From: Chaenocephalus aceratus
Lineage: Eukaryota > Chordata > Actinopteri > Perciformes > Channichthyidae
Length of the DNA stretch: 64,000 bases
Direction: 5' to 3'
Assembly (NCBI GenBank): GCA_023974075.1
Contig: CM043798.1
Location: 8,449,673-8,513,672 of the forward strand
Each line of letters begins with the position of its first letter. The stretch's first letter is position 1. The position numbers were made by a program, and so were the translations under genes. The notes beneath the pieces were generated by a model. The model ran no database searches, was not told where the DNA came from, and saw only the letters and a list, made by a program, of their open reading frames with translations. This document shows positions 1 through 9,469 of this stretch, in pieces.

Positions 1-359
1 ATGTTAGTAACTATTAAAGAAAGAATGGGGACAATTCTGTGTTAATGTAGTTTGACCATTGTAACTGCTGTGCAGACATACTGATAAAATAGGGCTTCTA
101 ACTAATTACCTTAAATAAAATCACTAATTAATTAAACCAGTTCAATACGCATTATTCTTATTCTTATCATTCTTTATGAGCGCAGTAACGGTAAGGTATC
201 TAATTACTTATTTATCTAGTATTCCATCAGATAATAACAGAGATGGTCAAACTGAAGTAGAGACATGGCAGAAATCCTACAATGAAGCGGGAACAGTGAA
301 GGGGAAGTCTCTTTGAAGAGGGTTTTAATAGTTTAAAGATCTTAATGCCCCTTGATCAT
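1..359. other. AT-rich intergenic stretch
   Basis: No ORF, repeat boundary or RNA structure that I can support. It lies outside the large palindrome that starts at 807. Confidence 0.4.
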
Positions 360-806
360 ATCTTTTTTTAAAAAGACTGTTTCTCTAAAAGGCAAGTTTT
401 GTGATTTTTAAGACTTTTTACAGACACTCGGCAGATTTGTGTGTAATTCTCTCACAAAGGAACAGTAAGTCTCTTACTTTTTTTGATAGTGTTTTTTATG
501 TATGACAACTTTACAACTGGTAGAAAGTTAAGTACTTTTTCTGAGCAGATTTTCTTTAAGACTGTGACTCTTAACAAACCAACCCCCCGAGAGACAGACA
601 TACTCATCCCCTTTTCAACGTATTTTGTTTTTGTCTTTCTCGCTTTTTTTTCCATTATATTTTTGGAAAAAACTACATAGTGATTGCTAGCAAAAAATAC
701 AACATGCAACTAATACATTATACAATATTACGACTTTTGGCGATATTTTCAACACAATATATTTGTACCTTTTTTTTTTTTTGTAGGACTTCAAGATATG
801 TTGCAT
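360..806. repeat. outer flank sharing sequence with the palindrome arm
   Basis: Roughly 360-480 resembles 2455-2560 inside the left arm: both contain an AAAGACTGTTTCTCTAAAAG block followed by GGCAGATTTGTGTGTAATTC. So the virus-like or transposon-like element probably extends left of the palindrome boundary at 807. This flank has no counterpart on the right side, where sequence beyond 7920 goes into a TG microsatellite. No coding potential is evident. Confidence 0.5.
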
Positions 807-1375
807 GTCATGCACGGTGTCATCTTTCTTGAAACTGATGTGCTGTCCGTTTTACAAACAAGTTATGTTTATGCTTCTTCATCCTCTGAATGTTCCTCCC
901 CCGTCCCTCTTCACAATAACAATCAAGGTGGATCTGTGAAATGAAACACCTCTTCCCAAAGCGTGACTACCCTATTGAGGGCATGCGTCTAAGGCAGTAG
1001 GGTCTAAATCGATGGGCCAGATATACTACCATGCAGAACGTACGGTATGTTTGAAAAAGACTAACCATTTATCCAGTTCAAGCTGTCTTTAAGATGTGAC
1101 ATCGCGCTCTGACTATTTCCCATAAAATCGTGACAAACTATTACTTGTTCTTAAATTTGACCTCTTGCTGCTTGGTTGAAAATGATAGATGAAAAAGAAC
1201 TTTTTTAAAAAGAGTCAAACCACAAATGTTTTTAAGATTGTTACAAAATGTAAAAAATAAAAAAGGTCTGGAGACAAAATTAATTCAGGTGACTCTGGCT
1301 TTATTAGGACAACAAACATATAATACAAATGGGTTAGGGGTTAAATATAACCATCGTGGACTTAATAGTCTAACA

Positions 1376-1960
1376 AAATACTTTTATCTGAATACATTTG
1401 TTCTTTTTAAGAGCACTTTTTGAAATTATTTATTTATTATTTCAGTGGAACAATCCAGTGTTTGTTAACATTAACGCTTTCTTCTCTTTTTCTTGTGTTA
1501 CTAAGATACTTTTAAACACACTTTGGTGTATGCAACACTTGTTCAGATAAACAAGGTTTTTTCTTTTCTGATAAACTTACATATTTTAGTTATTTTATGT
1601 TACCAAGATACTTTGAGATACACCCTGATGTACGCAACACTTAACAAAGGGTATAATATGAAGTAGTTGGTAAGGAAGGGGTTTTTCTTTAAGGGTGCAA
1701 AACTTTAGAACAGGGTAAAATATTCATTAATTTGTATTGAATTGAGTTTTCTTTTTTTTTGATTTTCAACATACTATATGACTTTTACATATTTCTGACG
1801 TACTATACTTTTTTGACTTTTTCTGTAGAATCCTGACAAAAACTATTACTTGTTCTTAAATGATGACCTATTGCTGGAGATGAGATGAAAAAGCTACAAC
1901 GCTTAAAGAACTTTTTTTCTAAAAACTCTCAATTCTACACTGACTCCCCCCACTCAACGC
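1376..1960 (+). repeat. direct repeat unit A in palindrome arm
   Basis: This segment is repeated in the same orientation at about 2627-3200, an offset near 1.24 kb. Shared landmarks are CTTGTGTTACTAAGATACTTTT, shortened here to its core TTACTAAGATACTTTT, then GATGTACGCAACACTTAACA and GGTAAGGAAGGGGTTTTTC. Further degenerate copies of the ACCAAGATACTTT motif lie near 2265 and 2385. The arm is therefore itself built of tandem duplications. Confidence 0.7.
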
Positions 1961-2035
1961 AATAAGTCCCACCCCACTCAGCAAATCCTCAAAAACGAAG
2001 GACCCCACCAAGACGACCGTTGAAAACTAGCCATG
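1925..2035 (+). promoter_or_regulatory. leader cassette 1 (putative promoter/5'UTR)
   Basis: A conserved leader block contains TCAATTCTA, GACTCCCCC, CAACGCAAT, CACTCAGCAAATC and AAACGAAGGACC, and ends in CTAGCCATGG. It recurs at about 3150-3264 and 4430-4510 and is mirrored in the right arm. In each case an ATG follows in the same context, so it is probably a shared promoter plus 5' leader. This is inferred from repetition only; no TATA box is certain, although CATCTAAAAC in copy 2 is TATA-like. Confidence 0.45.
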
Positions 2036-2230
2036 GATCTGAGAAAAACCAAGTCTGATGTAGCCTACCCTTATTATCACCAGGATAATAGATATGGGCT
2101 TAATGACTGGATGATACAATGTAGGGGAGAGGATGTTCCCGAAGAAGAGCTCTCCTCTATATGTAATAGTATTGTAAACGAAACATTTAAAGTGGTCCTG
2201 GAATCTTCATTTTTCAGAAACATTCTGTAA
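2033..2230 (+). CDS. 65-aa hybrid ORF in left arm
   Basis: I recognise no family. The ATG lies in CCATGG directly after leader cassette 1. The first ~42 residues (with GLNDW and GEDVPEEELSSI) match the N-terminal region of the basic-protein ORF in the loop (4588-5073). The last ~20 residues (VNETFKVVLESSF) match residues ~75-87 of the 250-aa ORF (3614-4366). The ORF therefore looks like a fusion made by internal deletion of a longer gene array, and is probably not an independent gene. An inverted copy lies at 6497-6694. Confidence 0.4.
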   Translation: MDLRKTKSDVAYPYYHQDNRYGLNDWMIQCRGEDVPEEELSSICNSIVNETFKVVLESSFFRNIL

Positions 2231-2626
2231 CATTACCGAAGAAATTACACTTACTCTTTTCTTGTGTTACCAAGATACTTTTAGATACAGTTTGGTGTCT
2301 GAAAACTGAAACTGGTTGAATATGAAGTATTTTATAAGGAATTCGGATTCTTTTAAAGGCAGATTTTGGCTTTTTTTTCTCTTGCCAAGATACTTTTAGA
2401 CACACTTTGAGGGATGCAAAACCTTAAAACTAGAAAATGAAGTACAGTCTGATTAGATTTTTTCTTAAAGACTGTTTCTCTAAAAGGTAAGTTTGTGATT
2501 TTAACAATTTTCCCTGACACTTGGCAGATTTGTGTGTAATTCTCTCACAACGGAACTGTAAGATACACTTTTTATGTATGCAAAACCTTAAACTTTTTTT
2601 TTTTTTTTTTTGAAAATAAAATACTT

Positions 2627-3200
2627 TGTCTGAATACATTTTCTTTAAAGGCACTTTTTTTTATTTTAACGCTATTTCAGTGGAAAAATACAGTTTTGTT
2701 GACATCAAGGCTTTTTTCTCTTTTCTTGTGTTACTAAGATACTTTTAGACACACTTTGATGTATGCAACACTTGTTCAGTTAAACAATGGGTTTTTTTTT
2801 CTGATAAACTTACATATTTTAGTTATTTTATATTACCAAGATACTTTGAGATACACCCTGATGTACGCAACACTTAACAAAGGCTATAATATGAAGTACT
2901 TGGTAAGGAAGGGGTTTTTCCTTAAGGGTACAAAACTTTAGAACAGGGTAAAATATTCATTAAATTGTATTGAATTGAGTTTTCTTTTTTGATTTTCAAC
3001 ATACTATTTGTACACAATGACTTTTCCATATTTCTGATAAACTATACTTTTTCCGTAAAATCACGACAAACTATTACTTATTCTTAAATTTCACCTATTG
3101 CTGGAGATGAGATGAAAAAAGCTACAACGCTTAAAGAACTTTTTTGCTAAAAACTCTCAATTCTATAATTGACTCCCCCATTCAACGCAATGAGCCCCAC
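2627..3200 (+). repeat. direct repeat unit B in palindrome arm
   Basis: Second copy of the unit at 1376-1960, followed like the first by a leader cassette and a CCATGG start context. Confidence 0.7.
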
Positions 3201-3264
3201 CCTCCACTCAGCAAATCATCTAAAACGAAGGACCTCGCTAAGACGATCATTGTAAACTAGCCAT
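3150..3264 (+). promoter_or_regulatory. leader cassette 2 (putative promoter/5'UTR)
   Basis: Second copy of the conserved leader. It ends at CCATGGAGCAGAG, where the ATG opens a short 28-codon frame. The longer 98-codon frame begins downstream in another phase. Confidence 0.45.
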
Positions 3265-3309
3265 GGAGCAGAGAAAAGCCAAGACTCCCCCCACGATTGT
3301 CGGAATGAC

Positions 3310-3606
3310 GTGCCCGATTTCTTCTTCAGAAACAATTACAAAGTGTTAATGAAAAGACTTTGGCTCGCCGACTTCGTTGCAGTGATTGACCAGAGTCTTA
3401 TTGAAAAAGGCATTTGCGAGGATAAACTGAGGATAGGACGCGCTTCGGAAGCTTTTCTGCACAAGCTTGTAAAATGCAGATGCCTCAAGCAGAGACTTGA
3501 AATATCCATACAGAGTTGGATGGAGAAGAAGAAGACTAACAAACAGCAGTCGGATGGAGAAGAAGCCAGGGACTTGTTCAATGCAGTGACTTTTTTCTTT
3601 AAGTAA
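3310..3606 (+). CDS. 98-aa ORF of unknown function
   Basis: The frame opens at a GTG (3310) and has no ATG at its head. The leader ATG at 3263 is in another frame and stops after 28 codons, so a frameshift near the C-run at about 3290 may separate start and body. The product would be a small, charged, mostly helical protein, acidic/aromatic at the N terminus (PDFFFRNNYKVL) with a lysine-rich KKKTNKQQ stretch near residue 75. I recognise no family. The 3' end lies 7 bp before the ATG of the 250-aa ORF, suggesting one transcript. The mirror copy at 5225-5416 (minus) is broken by one extra base. Confidence 0.35.
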   Translation: MPDFFFRNNYKVLMKRLWLADFVAVIDQSLIEKGICEDKLRIGRASEAFLHKLVKCRCLKQRLEISIQSWMEKKKTNKQQSDGEEARDLFNAVTFFFK

Positions 3607-3613
3607 AATAAAA

Positions 3614-4366
3614 ATGGGAAACTACTTTGCAAAACGCTCTGTATATTTTGATCATAATGTAGTCATTACCCGTTTAATAAATGTGGTGATGGGGACGATT
3701 GAAAACAGAACGAGTAGTGACCCCTGTGTAAAAAGAATGGCTGAAGTTTGTAAACTACAAGACATTTTGGATATCGTTCGTTCTGGCAGTACTATTCCGG
3801 GTCATTGGGAAACGCTTGTAAACGAAACATTTAAAGTGGTCCTGGAATCTTCATTTTCCGAAACATTCTGTAACATTATCTCAGAAATGAAACAAACATC
3901 AAAAATGTATCATGTGCTCTCATTGTATGCTCTGTTTGTAGATGTAATGCATCTGTGTGTTGAAAACAGCATACACGTGAATATTTTGACTGAAGTGAAA
4001 AAACTCCATCACGATATCTCCAATAATATGGGGAATTCTAAGCTGGAGACTGTCCTGGGGATGCTACAATCAGTATCACTATTGATTTTGTGTGTGAAAA
4101 AAATAAAAAAGTGTTTTTTACATCTAAAAAATGTTGTCATCATTTATAGCAAGGGGAGCGTGTCTGATACATGTGTATTACAGTCCTTCTTGTTGTGTTT
4201 TTCAGTGTTTTCTGTGTGTCTGTACACACAAAGCACACTTCATTATCTACTTTTCAGCTTTTTTAAAAAGAAAAGTGTATCTTTCGGTAACTTTCTCAGA
4301 GAATTTAAGCATAAATCTGTCAAATGTTCAAAACAGCCTTGTTTCACTGAAATACCCTCAAAATGA
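3614..4366 (+). CDS. 250-aa ORF, possibly tail-anchored
   Basis: It starts at an ATG and runs 250 codons. The first ~18 codons lie in the palindrome arm and the rest in the unique loop. Residues ~1-140 look like a compact helical protein. A hydrophobic segment at about 148-163 (VSLLILCV) is followed by a basic KKIKK cluster, as in tail-anchored membrane proteins. The frame beyond ~165 is low-complexity and may be fortuitous readthrough. The region around residues 97-116 (SLYALFVDVMHLCVEN) faintly recalls the BH1 area of Bcl-2-type proteins, which some large DNA viruses encode, but this is a guess. A structure prediction would decide. Confidence 0.35.
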   Translation: MGNYFAKRSVYFDHNVVITRLINVVMGTIENRTSSDPCVKRMAEVCKLQDILDIVRSGSTIPGHWETLVNETFKVVLESSFSETFCNIISEMKQTSKMYHVLSLYALFVDVMHLCVENSIHVNILTEVKKLHHDISNNMGNSKLETVLGMLQSVSLLILCVKKIKKCFLHLKNVVIIYSKGSVSDTCVLQSFLLCFSVFSVCLYTQSTLHYLLFSFFKKKSVSFGNFLREFKHKSVKCSKQPCFTEIPSK

Positions 4367-4424
4367 CAAACTGCCATAAGAGTCAGAATCCAAGCGAAAT
4401 CTCCTCAAACAGAGTACTTTCTAC

Positions 4425-4510
4425 AGATGAAGCCTTCCCACTCAACGCAATATGTCCCACCCACTCAGCAAATCATATAAAACTAAGGACGACCGTTAAA
4501 AACTAGCCAT
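4425..4510 (+). promoter_or_regulatory. leader cassette 3 (putative promoter/5'UTR)
   Basis: Third copy, located in the unique loop of the palindrome. It ends at GCCATGGATCTGAG, whose ATG begins the frame related to the basic protein but meets a frameshift after about five codons. Confidence 0.45.
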
Positions 4511-4587
4511 GGATCTGAGAAAAAAACAAGTCTGATGTAGCCTGCCCTTATTATCACCAGGATAATGGATATGGGCTTAATGACTGG

Positions 4588-5073
4588 ATGTTACAAAGTA
4601 GGGGAGAGGATGTTCCCGAAGAAGAGCTCTCGTCTATATCATATCCATGTAAGGTCTTTAGGACAAAAGAGGACCATGATAACATGACATATGAAGAATA
4701 TCTTTCTTTAAAAGATGGTATTATAGATAACCTTTATAGAAACAGTATATCTCATGCCACTCGCCAAGATCGCAAACGACAATTAGCAGAAAAGAATAGA
4801 AAAAGTAAAGAAAAACGAAGAAAAAGCAACATGAAAAGGAGAAGAAAAATTAAAAGCAAACGCAGAATGCGAATGAAAAGAAAAGGGACCATAGGACGCA
4901 AAACTAAAAAGACAAAAAGAAGGAAGGTGAAAAGAAAAAGAAACAAAGTGAAGAAATTTAAACTAGAGGATGGTGTTGTAGAGCCATTACCGGATCATAA
5001 TAATCTTATAGATCATCTCCCGCTAACCGACTGCTGCGAATGTGTTGAACAAATACCAATGACTACATTATGA
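4588..5073 (+). CDS. 161-aa highly basic protein ORF
   Basis: It starts at an ATG at 4588, although the related frame begins upstream at 4509 and is shifted by one extra A in an A-run. Residues ~1-65 are acidic to neutral (GEDVPEEELSS, then a Tyr/Leu-rich part). Residues ~66-125 are almost entirely Lys/Arg with a few Ser/Met. The C-terminal ~35 residues return to acidic and contain a CCECVEQ motif. The centre resembles DNA-condensing core proteins of DNA viruses or a nucleolar-type basic domain. The stop falls 16 bp inside the right arm. No family recognised. Confidence 0.4.
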   Translation: MLQSRGEDVPEEELSSISYPCKVFRTKEDHDNMTYEEYLSLKDGIIDNLYRNSISHATRQDRKRQLAEKNRKSKEKRRKSNMKRRRKIKSKRRMRMKRKGTIGRKTKKTKRRKVKRKRNKVKKFKLEDGVVEPLPDHNNLIDHLPLTDCCECVEQIPMTTL

Positions 5074-7920
5074 TCAAAATATACAGAGCGTTTTGCAAAG
5101 TAGTTTCCCATTTTTATTTTACTTAAAGAAAAAAGTCACTGCATTGAACAAGTCCCTGGCTTCTTCTCCATCCGACTGCTGTTTGTTAGTCTTCTTCTTC
5201 TCCATCCAACTCTGTATGGATATTTCAAGTCTCTGCTTGAGGCAATCTGCATTTTACAAGCTTGTGCAGAAAAGCTTCCGAAGCGCGTCCTATCCTCAGT
5301 TTATCCTCGCAAATGCCTTTTTCAATAAGACTCTGGTCAATCACTGCAACGAAGTCGGCGAGCCAAAGTCTTTTCATTAACACTTTGTAATTGTTTCTGA
5401 AGAAGAAATCGGGCATGTCATTCCGACAATCGTGGGGGAGTCTTGGCTTTTCTCTGCTCCATGGCTAGTTTACAATGATCGTCTTAGCGAGGTCCTTCGT
5501 TTTAGATGATTTGCTGAGTGGAGGGTGGGGCTCATTGCGTTGAATGGGGGAGTCAATTATAGAATTGAGAGTTTTTAGCAAAAAAGTTCTTTAAGCGTTG
5601 TAGCTTTTTCATCTCATCTCCAGCAATAGGTGAAATTTAAGAATAAGTAATAGTTTGTCGTGATTTTACGGAAAAAGTATAGTTTATCAGAAATATGGAA
5701 AAGTCATTGTGTACAAATAGTATGTTGAAAATCAAAAAAGAAAACTCAATTCAATACAATTTAATGAATATTTTACCCTGTTCTAAAGTTTTGTACCCTT
5801 AAGGAAAAACCCCTTCCTTACCAAGTACTTCATATTATAGCCTTTGTTAAGTGTTGCGTACATCAGGGTGTATCTCAAAGTATCTTGGTAATATAAAATA
5901 ACTAAAATATGTAAGTTTATCAGAAAAAAAAACCCATTGTTTAACTGAACAAGTGTTGCATACATCAAAGTGTGTCTAAAAGTATCTTAGTAACACAAGA
6001 AAAGAGAAAAAAAGCCTTGATGTCAAACAAAACTGTATTTTTCCACTGAAATAGCGTTAAAATAAAAAAAAGTGCCTTTAAAGAAAATGTATTCAGACAA
6101 AGTATTTTATTTTCAAAAAAAAAAAAAAAAAAGTTTAAGGTTTTGCATACATAAAAAGTGTATCTTACAGTTCCGTTGTGAGAGAATTACACACAAATCT
6201 GCCAAGTGTCAGGGAAAATTGTTAAAATCACAAACTTACCTTTTAGAGAAACAGTCTTTAAGAAAAAATCTAATCAGACTGTACTTCATTTTCTAGTTTT
6301 AAGGTTTTGCATCCCTCAAAGTGTGTCTAAAAGTATCTTGGCAAGAGAAAAAAAAGCCAAAATCTGCCTTTAAAAGAATCCGAATTCCTTATAAAATACT
6401 TCATATTCAACCAGTTTCAGTTTTCAGACACCAAACTGTATCTAAAAGTATCTTGGTAACACAAGAAAAAGAGTAAGTGTAATTTCTTCGGTAATGTTAC
6501 AGAATGTTTCTGAAAAATGAAGATTCCAGGACCACTTTAAATGTTTCGTTTACAATACTATTACATATAGAGGAGAGCTCTTCTTCGGGAACATCCTCTC
6601 CCCTACATTGTATCATCCAGTCATTAAGCCCATATCTATTATCCTGGTGATAATAAGGGTAGGCTACATCAGACTTGGTTTTTCTCAGATCCATGGCTAG
6701 TTTTCAACGGTCGTCTTGGTGGGGTCCTTCGTTTTAGATGATTTGCTGAGTGGGGTGGGACTTATTGCGTTGAGTGGGGGGAGTCAGTGTAGAATTGAGA
6801 GTTTTTAGAAAAAAAGTTCTTTAAGCGTTGTAGCTTTTTCATCTCATCTCCAGCAATAGGTCATCATTTAAGAACAAGTAATAGTTTTGTCAGGATTCTA
6901 CAGAAAAAAGTCAAAAAAGTATAGTACGTCAGAAATATGTAAAAGTCATATAGTATGTTGAAAATCAAAAAAAAAGAAAACTCAATTCAATACAAATTAA
7001 TGAATATTTTACCCTGTTCTAAAGTTTTGCACCCTTAAAGAAAAACCCCTTCCTTACCAACTACTTCATATTATACCCTTTGTTAAGTGTTGCGTACATC
7101 AGGGTGTATCTCAAAGTATCTTGGTAACATAAAATAACTAAAATATGTAAGTTTATCAGAAAAGAAAAAACCTTGTTTATCTGAACAAGTGTTGCATACA
7201 CCAAAGTGTGTTTAAAAGTATCTTAGTAACACAAGAAAAAGAGAAGAAAGCGTTAATGTTAACAAACACTGGATTGTTCCACTGAAATAATAAATAAATA
7301 ATTTCAAAAAGTGCTCTTAAAAAGAACAAATGTATTCAGATAAAAGTATTTTGTTAGACTATTAAGTCCACGATGGTTATATTTAACCCCTAACCCATTT
7401 GTATTATATGTTTGTTGTCCTAATAAAGCCAGAGTCACCTGAATTAATTTTGTCTCCAGACCTTTTTTATTTTTTACATTTTGTAACAATCTTAAAAACA
7501 TTTGTGGTTTGACTCTTTTTTAAAAAGTTCTTTTTCATCTATCATTTTCAACCAAGCAGCAAGAGGTCAAATTTAAGAACAAGTAATAGTTTGTCACGAT
7601 TTTATGGGAAATAGTCAGAGCGCGATGTCACATCTTAAAGACAGCTTGAACTGGATAAATGGTTAGTCTTTTTCAAACATACCGTACGTTCTGCATGGTA
7701 GTATATCTGGCCCATCGATTTAGACCCTACTACCTTAGACGCATGCCCTCAATAGGGTAGTCACGCTTTGGGAAGAGGTGTTTCATTTCACAGATCCACC
7801 TTGATTGTTATTGTGAAGAGGGACGGGGGAGGAACATTCAGAGGATGAAGAAGCATAAACATAACTTGTTTGTAAAACGGACAGCACATCAGTTTCAAGA
7901 AAGATGACACCGTGCATGAC
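5058..7920 (-). repeat. right arm of giant palindrome
   Basis: This is the inverted copy of 807-3667. Small differences break its mirror ORFs: the copy of the 98-aa ORF has one extra T near 5245 and reads only as 63 codons, whereas the mirror of the 65-aa ORF (6497-6694, minus) stays open. Beyond 7920 the symmetry stops within a few bases. Confidence 0.9.
6497..6694 (-). CDS. 65-aa hybrid ORF, mirror copy
   Basis: Inverted copy of 2033-2230 with the same 65 codons intact. Its preservation in both arms reflects the near-identity of the palindrome, not necessarily selection. Confidence 0.35.
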   Translation of the reverse strand: MDLRKTKSDVAYPYYHQDNRYGLNDWMIQCRGEDVPEEELSSICNSIVNETFKVVLESSFFRNIL

Positions 7921-7926
7921 AACACG

Positions 7927-7953
7927 ATTGACATGGCATTTGTATCACTACTA
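7927..7953. repeat. 27-bp sequence duplicated at 9680-9706
   Basis: The segment from GATTGACATGGC to TATCACTACT is present identically at 9680-9706 in direct orientation, with unrelated flanks. It may be a relic of a shared transposon end or of a rearrangement. Confidence 0.5.
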
Positions 7954-7957
7954 AGGG

Positions 7958-8072
<115 letters not shown>

Positions 8073-8280
8073 TTTGTTGTAGGTGTTGGTGGCAACACTC
8101 TCCACGTCGGCATTAGAGTGAGGGAGCACTAGAACAAGTTGAGCTATTTTAGTGAGCCTCCCAAACTGGCTCAAACCGGTCACCTTTAAAAAAAGGAACC
8201 AAGAGACTCTATTACTCAAATGCTTTGCTTTTGATTTCAATTGATTATGTGTATGTCATGTGGTGCCAAATATTTCTTAC

Positions 8281-8576
8281 CTTGCACTTGATTGAGGACA
8301 TACTCCCCAAAACTCCTCAACATTAAAGGTGGTGGGATCTTGGGGCATGGGGATATCCATCAGCTGATATTCCAGGAACTCCTCACACACCTTGTCCTGT
8401 TCCTCCGGCCCATGGAAAGGTAGTAGTTCCTGAAATCTAAAAAGAGCACCATGTGTAAAGAACTGATTAATGTATTCAATCAAAGTATTGAAATCCTGGA
8501 AAATGTTGAAACCCTTACCTGTCTATAAAGTATAGGGCAGAATGTCTAAATCCTACCCGGATACAGCCATGTTATT
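8281..8576 (-). pseudogene. two-exon coding fragment of unknown (probably transposon-derived) protein
   Basis: On the minus strand, 8519-8576 and 8281-8436 can be joined across an 82-bp intron. The donor is ACAG|GTAAGG at 8518, the acceptor is TTTTTAG| at 8437, and a further donor GCAAG|GTAAG follows at 8280. Both exons stay open in one phase. The second carries FQELLPFHGPEEQDK, then a Cys/Glu-rich helix and a Pro-rich MPQDPTTF region ending in EEFWG. I cannot name the family. Similar short exons occur in spliced transposase genes of fish DNA transposons. The upstream exon and any start codon are not visible. Confidence 0.35.
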
Positions 8577-8766
8577 TTCTAATTGGCTGTTCGACAGTTT
8601 ACATTCTTTTGATTGGTTGATGCGTGGCTACAGTGATTCTGTACTAGTTTGTTTACAAAATTGCGGCGCAACTTGGTGGGCGGTACCCTCTGCGTGAGAA
8701 ATACAAGGTGTGGCGTGTGAGCATGTGAATGGAGTGGAATGCGTGTGTCTCACGCCAAATGCGTGA

Positions 8767-8780
8767 GACTTGAGAGCCCT
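8767..8780 (+). mobile_element. hAT-type terminal inverted repeat, end 1
   Basis: ACTTGAGAGCCCTG, preceded by GCGTGAG, reads on the other strand as CAGGGCTCTCAAGT, a hAT-like CAG-start terminus. It abuts the L1 3' half at its right. The same 14 bp occur at 9833-9846, abutting the L1 5' half. Confidence 0.55.
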
Positions 8781-9350
8781 GCAAAAGGATTAGACAAATT
8801 ATACAATGCAAATTATACGCAGATCAATCAGAATATCAAGAGGGATTTATGTAGGTGGACAATACAGACCTTAGACCTTAGTTCAAGGATTGAAATAGTT
8901 AAAATGAATATACTGCCTAGGCTACTGTACCTTTACCAATCACTACCTATATCTATTCCACAAAGTCAATTTATGGAATGGGATAAATGGACTTCAAGGT
9001 TTTTTTGGGGGGGGAAAAGGCCCAGGATTAGGTTTGCGACACTGCAGCTACCCAAAGGGAGAGGAGGATTGGCAGTGCAGAGTTTCCAGGATTACTATTA
9101 TGCAGCACAAATCAGAACAGTGGCATGCTGGTGTAATATGGAATACGTAGCTAAATGGAAGGACATCGAAACAAATGGGGAAAACAACCAGAGTCAAAAA
9201 CTACTCGGGGATAAAGAATTATTCAGGACACAGGAAAACTTATTAGACCCAATCACAAAATTCACTTTAAACACTTGGAACACGGTAATAAAGAGATACA
9301 AAAATTTCATGTTATTTGCAAGTTACATTCAATACTATATACAGGATTAA
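8781..9350 (+). pseudogene. L1-clade LINE ORF2, C-terminal half
   Basis: The ORF2 region after the reverse-transcriptase palm is open for about 190 codons. Typical L1 landmarks are GLDKLYNANY, SRIEIVKMNILPRLLYLYQSLP, then RFFWGGKRPRI and QLPKGRGGLAVQSFQDYYYAAQ, ending at TAA 9348-9350. The first codons begin exactly where the minus-strand L1 half (9848 onward) stops: the shared target CAAAAG lies beside a hAT terminus in both. It is therefore the missing 3' half of that same L1, now in inverted orientation. Not functional. Confidence 0.8.
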
Positions 9351-9469
9351 CCACACAGGAAGTGGTTAGGAGGCGGGACATATATCCTATGTATATTAAT
9401 TGATTGAACACAACGGCATTTAATTTTTCTCATTTTTTAATTTTAATTTAATTTTAATTTTATTTTGTA

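Larger units (their letters stand above)
807..3667 (+). repeat. left arm of giant palindrome
   Basis: Positions 807-3667 (2861 bp) are the reverse complement of 5058-7920 (2863 bp) with only scattered substitutions and single-base indels seen on reading. The outer end is GTCATGCACGGTGTCATC and the inner end is GATCATAATGTAGTCATT. The arm is AT-rich, with many T-runs. It contains an internal direct duplication (about 1376-1960 against 2627-3200), two leader cassettes and two small ORFs. Such length and near-identity mean recent formation, ongoing gene conversion, or terminal repeats of a linear element. Confidence 0.9.

Noticed and set aside
4752..4946. 64-aa Leu/Phe-rich minus-strand ORF
   Set aside because: Antisense of the Lys/Arg-rich core of the basic protein; the apparent membrane segment is an artefact.
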